Origin: Carposina sasakii | Taxonomy: Eukaryota > Arthropoda > Insecta > Lepidoptera > Carposinidae | Direction of reading: 5' to 3' | Assembly: GCA_014607495.2 (NCBI GenBank) | Contig: CP053150.1 | Coordinates: forward strand, 9,754,495 to 9,818,494 | Length of the DNA: 64,000 bases | Shown here: piece after piece, positions 50,901 to 62,900 of the stretch | Numbering within the stretch: the stretch's first letter is position 1 | How the letters are laid out: each line of letters opens with the position of its first letter | The notes under the pieces: generated by a model | The model's input: the letters and a program-made list of their open reading frames with translations, nothing else | Database searches by the model: none | What the model was told of the DNA's origin: nothing | Position numbers and translations under genes: made by a program

Positions 50901-53900
50901 GTGATAATCAGCTCAATATAACCGTGAAATATCACGGGAAATGCGGTAAGTATTTATTAATTTATTTGCAAGTAAACAAAAATGCCGAAGTACCTTCTCA
51001 TGAATAACACATCAACTAAAATCCATTATTATTTTTATAAAATAAACATTTTTGAGATATCTACCATAACATTACATTACATTTTGAAATGGATTTTATA
51101 GTTAGTAAGAAACCATGGGGCTGTTAAAGAAATATCTTGCATGGTGTATAATTTTGAAGCCAAAAAATAAGCCCACCAGGAGGAAGTTACTTTTGAGCGT
51201 TACGTTTAAAATAATGCATATTTTCCTGGTGCAAATAACTCCAGTAGATATTTACTTTTAAAATTTAACCGGAAGGTGCTTCATTTGCAGAGGAAATCTC
51301 CAAATAATTAATTTTAAGACAAAATAAATCTCTGTGCAATAAAGAATGTTTTCAGGCGCCGCAACCTCAAGCTCTTTAATGAGGAAAATTAATTAAAACA
51401 AATGACCGTGTATTGTTGGTGTTGATGTCGGTGGTATAAAAGGATCTCTTTAAGAGGTCACTTCATAACAATGAAACTCCGCAAAAAAGGGTCAACATTT
51501 CATTTTGCACGTGTAAGATGACGTGGCCCATTGGGATAGAATCACTTTCGGGAAACGTGCATGGTTAGGTGACACACCTTCTGTCCCAACCTTTATTGAA
51601 AACCCTATAGGTACCTGTTGTGATAGTTATCTCGACACCTTTTTCCTCCTCCCCTCGAGTTCAATATTATATTTCGGTGTAATAATATTTTTTCTAGAAT
51701 TACTACACTGGAGTGCTTTGTAGGTCGCGCCGTTGAGATTCTCGTTGCCTTTCTTTGTTCAGGCAAATTTTTACCGACAAATATTTTGAGGGTTAAATTA
51801 GGTTTTTCTGGCGTAACCAAGGGAATTTTGTAATAAAATTTTTGAGAGCAAGTTACGTGAGTGTTCTGCGGTGAATAATTTCGTTGTAAACAGAAAATTT
51901 TATTGGGTCCCTTTTTTTAGGAGTAATTTAAAAATTGTTGACTTTATCGTTTGGAATACTTACCTACATTCTGCCAACCCTTTTCACAGAACTTGTCCAG
52001 CGATTGTGAACTGAACTAAATTTGTACAAGTCGGTAATGCCTGCACATTCCGACGTCCTTTGTGAGGTTTCCGCCTACTTTTGTAGTTTTATTAAATTGT
52101 CTTGAACTTTGCATGGAAATTGGGTGGATTTATGAGAGAATGCCTTTCAAAAAGATTGTCTGACTTGACAAAGGAATATATTATATTTACTAGTACGAGC
52201 AGAGTATTCTTTTTTCCATTTTATTCAGAGCCTTGAATGAATACATAAAAATTTATTAACCTAGATGGTTCTTTAAATAGTGCAGTTACAAAATGCCGTC
52301 CGCCAGTCAAATGAAGCCCGCTGCATTAATTAGGTAGACTTTAATTATAGCTAGTCTGGTGCAGTCTATTGGAGTTTAGGAAGAACATACCGTTTTTATT
52401 TTTAAGCTCTTTTGTTCTTATTTCTGATTAACTGTCTATCTCTTTTTAAAAGTTTTCTTAACGAAATGGAGTGAAAATTTGAGATGATTTTATTATGTTT
52501 TTTGTATATTGAGGAAGTCGGTCTCTCAGGCCATAAGCTAGCAACTTGTCAATGATAACTTTACCTGTCTCCGATATGCTAAACGTGAATAAAAAGATAT
52601 CAGGATCAAGATATCTTCTTTGTGATCCCCCAATTTTGGTTACCCCATTTTGAGAACAACTGTACGCTTTGATCTTTAAAACTACGAGTCGGATTATGAT
52701 GCGGTTTTTGTAAATAGTTAGAGTGGTTCAAGACAAAGGTTTATACGTTTAACTAGGGACCCGCCCTGGCTGTGCATGGGTGTAATGTCCTTTCCAGCGG
52801 ACAAGTTACTAATAGATATCATTGTGGGGTGTGTCGTAAACTGACAAGTTTAATTAAAACTAATTGAAGAAGAACCCTTTGAAAAGAAAATGTACTAAGG
52901 CGTGCTTATCTCTAAACTAAAAACGATTTCTTGACCTTACTTAGTTGACTTAGTACTGTTAGACCTATGCATATAACTTGCCTTTTTTGTCCACAGATCC
53001 ATGTTCCGAACACGAATGCGTTGATGGCGGGATTTGCCAACTGAACGAAGCTCGGGCGCCTATCTGCCGATGCGGTCCACCCTGTGATCTGCTAGTGCGG
53101 TCGGGCTCTGCGGTCTGCGGCTCCGACTATAGAGACTATCCTAGCGAATGTGCGCTCAGGCGGGAGTCGTGCCGGACCAGGCAGCAGTTGACTATCGCTT
53201 ATAGAGGAGAATGTGCTTCAGGTACGCGTTTTTTGCTGTTTTTACATACTACATAGAAGTATACGTCAGCTAAATGTAGCAACGCGGTTTATGACAACGG
53301 ATAATTATTTATACCTAGAAGTGGTGTGAGAAGGTAGGTAGGTGTTTTCTCAAATTATCACAATCGTATTGCAAATGGTTGATACACTACCTTAAAAATA
53401 AAACTTATTTATTTATTTTGTCAGAACGAATACTTTGAACCGTGCACAAGCACTAAATTACCTATAATATTATAAATTAATAAAATATAAATTAATAAAA
53501 TATATTAGTCTGTTGTTAAACCTACTTACTAACTAAATTACAGCAATTAAGACAGAAGTTGTGTAATTGGTATTTTCTTACTTCTCCCACTTAGCTAAAT
53601 ACTTAATTAATTACAGTTTTACTATTTACATTAAAATTAATACTTTAACACTATATTTAGTTAACTAGTTATCATTAGTCACACAGTCTCGAGGGGATTG
53701 TAATATCTCCACTTCGTCATTTTCTGAAGTTGCTTCGTGTAATTATTTTGTGTTTCTAAGATTTGTCAGACATTTTTATAAAGCAATTACTTAGGTACAT
53801 TTCCTAAGTAACTGCTTTATAAAAATGTCTGACAAATAGACATCGGTAACTTTGGAAGAGCAGAGAAATTTGTAAAAATGGATGAATAATATGCTGATTA

Positions 53901-56900
53901 TTATAATTGTTTCTGTTATTATTTTAAGGGTTTTGTAGCAAAATGGTAGATAAAAGTCTTTGAGAAATTATATTATTTGCGCACAAAAATAAATCAAGAC
54001 GCAAATTATGTTTTTTGACCAGAAATTAATTTTAATTTTCCACAAAGATCCAAACATTTTTAATATAGAATATTATATAGAAAATTGCCATTGTTGGAAA
54101 AAGTCCTTAATCTTAAGTTTTTCAAGATGAAAGCTTTTTTGTTGGTAACAAAGTAATTGCGTCTTGTCGCTGGACCACAAGAAACTGTAGCACGATGTAA
54201 AATAAAAAAATAGATAGGGAACTATTCAGATTTATTACAAAGTATTCTAGTGTTATAAATCTGTAATACATTAAAATAAGAAATAATAATATTATCATTG
54301 TATTAAATGAAATCAACAAGGTAGTCAATGATGAAAAGACAATAATAAAATTATGTACTAAAGGTTAGCTTGCTCTGTGATTAACTGATTACATACTATG
54401 TGAATACAAATATTCTGGCTATCTAACTTCCCACTTAGCACCTAATTTGTCTTTTAGTACTGGTGAAGTTGCCGTAGCTACGCGTAGCTAGAATCAGCGC
54501 ATGTGACTTCATCCAGGCTTTTAAAAATTAATTCTTCATCAAATTGAAACTTACATTAGCATTTTTGATGTCTGTTCAATAACTTAACAAAAGTGTCACT
54601 AGCTCTCAGACTACGTGACACGAACACAATGGAAAATTAAAGTTTTAATATCCAAAGGGTGTTCACTCAATTTTTCTCCATCGGCGTTCGCTCTTTTCGT
54701 GTTTAATTATCTTTAGCTACGTTTCTGACAGTTACTTTTACTTTAATTAACTACGTCTTTCTCAGGCTTTTTATTTCGGTTTTTAGACTGTTTTTTTGAA
54801 CTGTTAAATTACGTAATAGACCTTTTATCATTCACTTTTAATTATACGTAGAAAATAGTTTTGATGGACAGTTCTACTATTAGAACTATTACCACGTGAA
54901 GAAGCAACACTCATTTAATTTTTTTATTGACTTATAAACACAGCTCATAGCTATCATACTACATCATACTACTCATACATACCTACATGTGTAATGATGT
55001 GCAAATTAGAGGCAATGCGCAATGGGTTATAGTAATAAAATCAGTTCGTTCGTTTTAACTATACCTACTTGACGAAAATTATTTCGGTTATAGTGGTATA
55101 CATATAAATATTCATCTATATTCTTAAGGTGTTTAGGAATACTCGTAGGTTATATAAAAATATCACAATATAAGATAGGTAGTTAAAAAATATTACCTAT
55201 ATATCCGAACAGATTTTTTTCAGGTAGTAATCACAGTGCTAAAACTACTTTAGGAGTACCTATGAAATTTAATAAACCAGAGTCACTATTGTAAAAGAAC
55301 ATCTATAACAATAATAATGAGAATAGAGCAACCGTAGAGGTGCATATCTGTGTGCAGTTCGGAAAAGATACTTTATATCTCTTTAAGAATACATCGTGAA
55401 CGGGCAGTCTGAAACATTTTTTATTCATGTCGAAGTTTCGGTATTTTTTTTTATTTTTTTCATAATAAGAAACTCGAAGGCGCATCATATATATTCAAAC
55501 ATATACCTCTCTATCATAAAAATTAAAATAACCATTCTTCCCACAGCACAACATCCATGCGAATCGGTAAAATGCGGGATTCGCGAACGATGCACACTCG
55601 ACCCGCGCGGCGTGGCCGTTTGCGGCTGCGGCCCCGAATGCGAAGCGATTGTGCGACCGGTCTGCGGGACCGATGGACGAACGTACGACAACCCGTGCTT
55701 GTTAGACCGCACCTCGTGTCTTGACAACCGGGATATTAGGATGGCTTATGCTGGCCCTTGCGGTGAGTACTAATTCTACCTCATATTTTGTATTTATAAT
55801 CGATTGATTTGTTAAAACTTAATATTTTTTATGCTATATGAGGCTGTAGCATATCCTTCATGATCTTGCAGTTCTTTTTGGCTACTCGCATTCTGAATAC
55901 AATCGTTTGTAGGCATATTACGTTTTAATTTTGGATAGATATAAGGTATCACTGAGAAAAGCTAAAGGTAATTTATATTTTGTAATATGTCCATCTCCGC
56001 TATGCTAAACGTGGCTATAGCATCTCCTTTATTATCCTGAAATTCTGGCTAATCCATTTAGTGAACACAGCCGTGTGTGTATGTAAGTATGTAATTTGTC
56101 AAACAGGTGTTGAAAACCCATGCGCCCGTGCAACCTGTCCTTGGGGTGGCGCATGCATTTCAAGGAGTGGAGCCGCCCAATGCGCATGCCCGGTTTGCGA
56201 CTCCACCCTCGCTCCGGTATGCGCGTCTGACCACAACACTTATGGCAGCGAGTGCAAGATGCGTATGCATGCGTGTCAAGAGAGCATCAAAGACGGAGAG
56301 CTGCGTGTTCTTTACAATGGAACCTGTCGTAAGTGTAGATTGATGTATTATTTTTTGTTGTAACTTTTAGCGGAATTTTAAGTTAGACTTCAATGAAATT
56401 CAAGCTAACATTTTTTTTTAACTATACATAATGCATTAATTTAACTACACATTTGCATAATGATTAATAAAACGTTATTCTACCTATCAGCAAGGGCATG
56501 TAGAGACTTAAGGTTCTCACTGAAAACTTTGACCGAACAGATTTGGTTTTCTATTAGCTACTTTACAAAGAATCTATAAAGCCAAGTCTACTTTCAGGCA
56601 AAGGAAACATTTTTTGTCACCCCATTTAAAAAATCCAAACTCAAGAAGGTGCTTTTATTAGTAATTTAAATTGAGGTCCCAGCATTGCCAGCGGTGAATT
56701 TTAAACGACGAGATAAAAAAATCTTCCCGAGAAAAAATTGTTATCAATTTCCCGTGATGAAAATCTTTTCCTCCTTATGAAATTGTCAATAAAAGACGCG
56801 CAGAAATTTTCTGGTACAGAAATGCTTTTACAAAACATTTTGAATGCTCATATTTGATTATATAGCGTTATTAAAGATGTGGGGTTTCTACGGTGATATA

Positions 56901-59900
56901 TCTGATTATACGAAATAATATGTTTCTGTTAAAATGGTTTCATTATATTCAAAATACTGGTGGAACGTAGCGTATAGCATTAAGTAGAATGCAAATAAAA
57001 ATAACTGAAAATAGAACCTCTATTAAATGCCTATGAGTCTCAAAAACACCATGCAAGTTTTCCGAATCATATCATCATTCCTGTCCAAACATATTATTCT
57101 ATCAATATTCTAAAAAAGACTATAAAAATAACAACTTGCACTTCTTAGTCAACAGATATAAAATAAACCAAACTCATAAATCCTCAATTTTATTTACAAA
57201 TTGTTCCGATGCGTACATAACCCACAATAGTGGTCATTTGTGAGTGGGCCACATTGATAAATCGTACAGCACTAGTGGCCGGCGAAACGTCAATTAGAGA
57301 TTAAAACGAGCCGAATGAGATATTGAACTGGACACCAATTAATTGGCCCACGATAACGATTAATTAAGCGGAACCATTAAAATAATATCTGAATTTTACC
57401 TGTTTACGAGTTAGGTGAAATACTCGTTGAAGGGTAGCAATAATTAGGTTACGTAAGTATTATGCATAGCCAGCGCCCGACAAACATACTTAATAACATA
57501 TTGAGCAAATAGGATGTGGTCTTTATGAAATTCTATTATATGTAGGTAATATACATACAAGTATTTGCTTTATGTGTGAACTAAACGTTGGATTTATTTA
57601 TATCGCTATTATAAGTGCAGTAATCTAACCTTATATGATTAATAATCAAACCTTCATGTCTGCCTATAACTATGGGCAAATATCTCCCTATGCAGTACCT
57701 TTGTGGCGTGCCATAGGCCGATATGATGTGATGAATCTAATCTTACATATAATCGCATAAATACATTTCGTATCGGCTACCTGAATAGAACAATGTTTAC
57801 AGAAACATGTGTGGACATAGTCTGTCAAGGCGGAGGGGATTGCACAGTGGATGCTGACACCGGCCGTCCTGTGTGCCACTGCAACCACAACTGCACCGAA
57901 GCTCAGGTATGTCAGCGTGCCTATAAAGTGTTTTGTAACAATGTTTACTTAGTAATTATGCTTTTAAGTTTACTATGTATCATTATGTCTATAACTTTAT
58001 AAAGGCTAACCTTTTTATTATCTGCGTGTCTACTTAGGAGGCATGACAGTTATTGCAGTATCGTGTATTAGTTTCTGAGTTTTACTAAATTTAATAGCTT
58101 TTTATTTATCATTCTAGATACATAATCTAGATAAATAAATGTCCAGGCCTACCTAAAAATCTTTGGTTTGAAATTCCAGTCAGACGCGTTAAGTTGCAAC
58201 TTGTAACATTGCGTTGATTGTCAAAGAAGTAATAAACATCTTTCCAAACTTTTGCATTCATATCATGAGTTTAATCTCATGTTTAAGAGCTGCTAAAGAT
58301 ATAGCTAAATATATCAACTGTATTTCCTTCCGTCCATGTAGTAATAATCGGTTAAGGAACTCATGACCATTTTAGATTCAAATTATCACAGATTTTTTTC
58401 ATCTGACCCTACTTCACTAAATGTGGCTATAGAGTCTTTGCAAGAATACAGACGTGTGTATGTTAGGGTTGCCAACCGTCCTGTTTTCCCAGGATATGTC
58501 CTGCTTTTTGGGGTGTCCTGGGCTGCCGTAGATAGTTTTTAAGCATCGTCCTGAGTTTTAAAGTCCTTAAACATTCGCTGTCGGCACATTTTCTAATGGT
58601 GCCGACATCGGGCAAGTAAGCGTTAGCGGCATTTTTAGAAAGCCTAAAAGAAGCAAATACGTAGTCACCGGCACTGAATGTGTTAAAGACCTATATTTTG
58701 AAATTCGCACGCCACTAACTGTCTTCAGTAGTATTGTCACTGGGCTCGCACATGTATAATCCTAGGTATTAATCGAAATGTCCTGGTATTTCTGCCTCAA
58801 ATCCTGGTTTTCAAAGTTTTGAGATGGTAACCTTAGTGTATGTGAATGTAGGGTTAGTAAAAAAATAATTGTTTTACTCAGGAAACTGACGTGGTTTGCG
58901 GCAGCGACGGCCAAGCGTATCCGTCGCAATGCGAGCTAGATTCTACTGCATGTCGGGACCAGACTGACTTGCGGGTGGCTTACAAAGGAGACTGTGGTAA
59001 GTAAGGTGGACTTTCTTTGATTTTGCAAAAAACAAAATCGGAACAGGATGTAACAAAAACGGTGTGTTTAGCTAAATGCTATGAAACTAGCCCAATAAAA
59101 TCACTACTTATATCAAATCATCATCAATACAAAACTACTATTCACAACATTTGAGCGTATCTCAAACTCACATGTTTATTTTTCAAGATGTATTACCCTT
59201 CCAGAGTTTAAAAAAATTATTTACAGTAAAATTATATTATCTGGCTAACTGTGGGACTACTATTTTAGGACTTAAATATTATACGTGTAATAGGTAGGTA
59301 GGTACTATTTTCAGTACTGAAAGAAAGTTTAAATTAGTTACAGTGACGGATGATAAAGATTACAAAATTATTTTAATAAAACCTATTTACTTAAAAGAAA
59401 CATTACAAAGTTATGTTACTAGTACTTACTTATTTCATTTTATTCTATTTTATAGATTCTTGCTTTCATAAATATGTACTATGCATACATTAACACGTAA
59501 AGATAAGTTCTATTAGTTAAAATTATGATCAAATAAAGATATTTTTCTTTTATTATATTTCTCATATATTATTCTAAATTTCTCAAAACCGTATCAATCC
59601 TGCGTGGGACTTATTCAAGTTTTAATTTACCCATTTTGTCGCGTGTTAAAGACTTAATTATAAAAGATTATAAGATTACAAAAGACATTCAATATTTTTT
59701 AATGAAAGTCAACTCAAGCTAACTTTTAATATGGTTCTTTTAATATTGAAAGAATAATTATTATACAGGGTGTTTTTTCGTTGCCACCCTTAACGAAGGG
59801 TACGTAATCTATGCATCAAATAAAGTAAGTTTATGCCAAAAAAAATGCTGGGAAACGATGTAAATAAAAAAAAATAATAAGTTCTTGATTGGGCGAAATT

Positions 59901-62900
59901 TTAAGTGTCCAGTATTTATGCTAGTTTTTTCATAGACAGATATTAATTATTTCTTGTGAAAAAATCTTGCTACACGCGTCAATGTGCATTTATGCAGAAA
60001 AACAAAGTCTTTTTACTCAACTTTGGACCCTAATATTTTGGAAACCAGACTCTTCCCAGGTATTCTTCCATGGAGAAAAATGATCGTGATGATGAGGAGA
60101 TTCCGTAGTTTTCGGGAACACTGACGACCAGAAATCACCCTGTATTATCGTAAAGTATAAAATATTTTTAGCTTAAAATTAATATCAATTATGTAACGAA
60201 CTTATCAAAGATTTGGAAAAACAAGAAGTACCCATACTATTGTATATGGATTTTTTTTGCTGTAACTACAGAAATTTGTTTTTGAACCTGATTTATGGAG
60301 CAACCCAACAAGTACGCTGATTAATTTCCGGCTTTACCTATATACCTATACATAGGTATCGATATATTGTAATGCGGATTAAGTATCGATACCGGATTAG
60401 TATAGTCACATGACCCCGAAATGAGGGAGGATTAGCCAAATCGCCTTTGTGTCGAAGATTCTCAGGAGACTTTGCGGTTAATCAAACAGTTCAATACCTT
60501 ATACTGTATAATGTACATAGGATTGGGAACTATAATATCTATGTATATGTGACTTACGACTAATTTTATTTTAATTTGAATTTTTTTATTTCAAATTTGA
60601 AATTTTATATGAAATCAGTCTGAAATATGCAAAAAATCTCGAGTTTGGTTATTGAAATTGGCTGTCAATAAAATAAATTATATAAAAATTGTCATGCTCA
60701 TTACCAGGGAAGTGTGCAAATTACGGATCCACTTTCAATCTATTAAAATGAATGTTAAGTAATCCAAAAAAACGTACGTTAATATTAGCATATTGTAATA
60801 TAATTAGTCTATAAACTTATGGCCGCGTGGTGCCGGCAGAGTAGAATACGAGGCGATTAAGGGTTTCCGGGAGGTGGGCAGCAGCGCCTCCCGTGTTGAC
60901 AACATAGTCCAAAATACATACTGCGGTCACCAACTCGCCTGCCCCGCGTGGTGACTATGAGCAAATACCCCCATGGCAGTCTTGTGGCGTGCCCTAGGGG
61001 AGGCCTACGTCCAGCAGTGGACTGCAATAGGCTGATGATGATGATGATAAACTTATTAATACAAAGTAATCGTTATCGGAAAAACAATGTGTAAAACGTA
61101 GAGTAAATGTACATATCCAACAGAAGTATGAGAGTTAGAATGTTACAAATAGATACCGCATAGATACATTTCAGTTTTATTAAATTTCTGTGGAACAGTA
61201 ATCGTCTACAAATATTATGAGATCGAAATTAAAAATACCTAAATATTACGACCTCAGAATAGAGAAGTGAACTTTAATAAAAGTCTGTAGAACGAGTCAA
61301 CCATTACAAAGAAGTGTGGACAAAATACGGGACGCTGGAAAATGCTTTCTAGCCATTCTGTACAATCCTGCAAAACTAGTCCAACATCTCTCCGCCGCCA
61401 TTAATCGACCACTTTCACGAGGCTTTCATTTTGTGGAGAAGTGGTAAACAATCGTTATTAAATTTGCACGGATGTCTTCTCCCATTCCTTCGAGAGCGAA
61501 AAGGATGGCTGCGACTCCGCACTCGCCAAAACAAGACAGAAGATGCGAACCTCGTATTGTCCGACAAAATGACATTATCTGTCCAGCCATTCGTTTCTAT
61601 ACAATGTCGGAAAACTTTTAACCGGGTGCTTACGAAGCAGCCTCGGTTGCAGAAACTTGTATGCTGTAATTTATTACTGTCTGATGAGGATGACTGTTAA
61701 GTGGAGTCTCGACAGTTCGTGCGCTTCAAGAGCTTTAGTTTTCGCAACAAATATTGTTCAGGCAGAGTGGCCGAGTTATATTTTGGTTTTACAAGCTTTA
61801 CAGAATTGCCGAGAGCTTTTATAGAAGTTAGAATAAAATTATTGTTGCCTTTTAGTAATTTTGTTACATTTACTTTGTGAATGAAATTGTATTAGGCGTT
61901 ACAATTCGGAAGTTCAAACATTTACTATAGGTGCGCCCACCACCGGGCCCTACACCCTCCACTGACCCTCGGAACTGATAACTCATAACTGCGAAAACAG
62001 GCACTTGCACTTACTACAATCGCCACGACAAACTAGACCCGAGCACCTAGCATGCAAGATAATACATCGCACTATTTCCGAAATCAAAAACTAGATTAAT
62101 AATCTACATATGTTTTGCCAACAACCGTGGCATCCTCAGGATTATAGAAATTAGTAAATTAGTAAACCACTAATATTATGAAACTCTAAAACCCAACACA
62201 TTACCTACATTTTGGTGTAGGTATTATCTTGCATGTTAGGAGCTCGGGTCTGGTTTCTCGTGGCGATTGTAGTTAGTGCACGTGCCTGTTTTCGCAGTTA
62301 TGAGTTATCAGATCCGAGGGTCAGTGGAGGGTGTAGGGCCCGGTGGTGGGCGCACCCATAGTGAATTTACTTTGTGTACCGACTTTTTTCATAGTAATAT
62401 TAAACCTCAGAAGGATCCATTCTTCTAATCTGGCGACATGTTCCATATGAGCCGATTGCATATTTCGCCAACAGCTCTCTGCGATGGTGTCCAATGCTCG
62501 TTTGGCTCTCACTGCGCTGCTGGCGAATGCATATGCCCTACCGACTGCACTGGGGCACCTCGGGAGCCGGTCTGTGGGAGTACCATGCAGACCTTCCCTA
62601 ACGAATGTGAACTGCAACGTGCGGCTTGCAGACTCCATCCACCAGCGACTCTTCACGTCATATTCTATGGAGACTGCAAGGATCGGCTAGCTGTTGTACC
62701 CCCAGTTGCTATGAGTACGTATTTCTCTAAGACTTTTTGGTTTATCAATGTATACACAATTAACACTTATGCATAAACAGCAACTTCCTACACTAATATA
62801 CCAACCCTTGCAAATTTCTATTAGAACTTTTTAGATATCGAAATATTTACGATCGGACCGTCATCAACCGAGTTGTTAACAGTAATTCCAATAAAGCGGC

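Noticed and set aside
62321..62656. 111-codon minus-strand frame over exon 10
   Set aside because: It is the shadow of the coding exon and of the neighbouring foldback arm.
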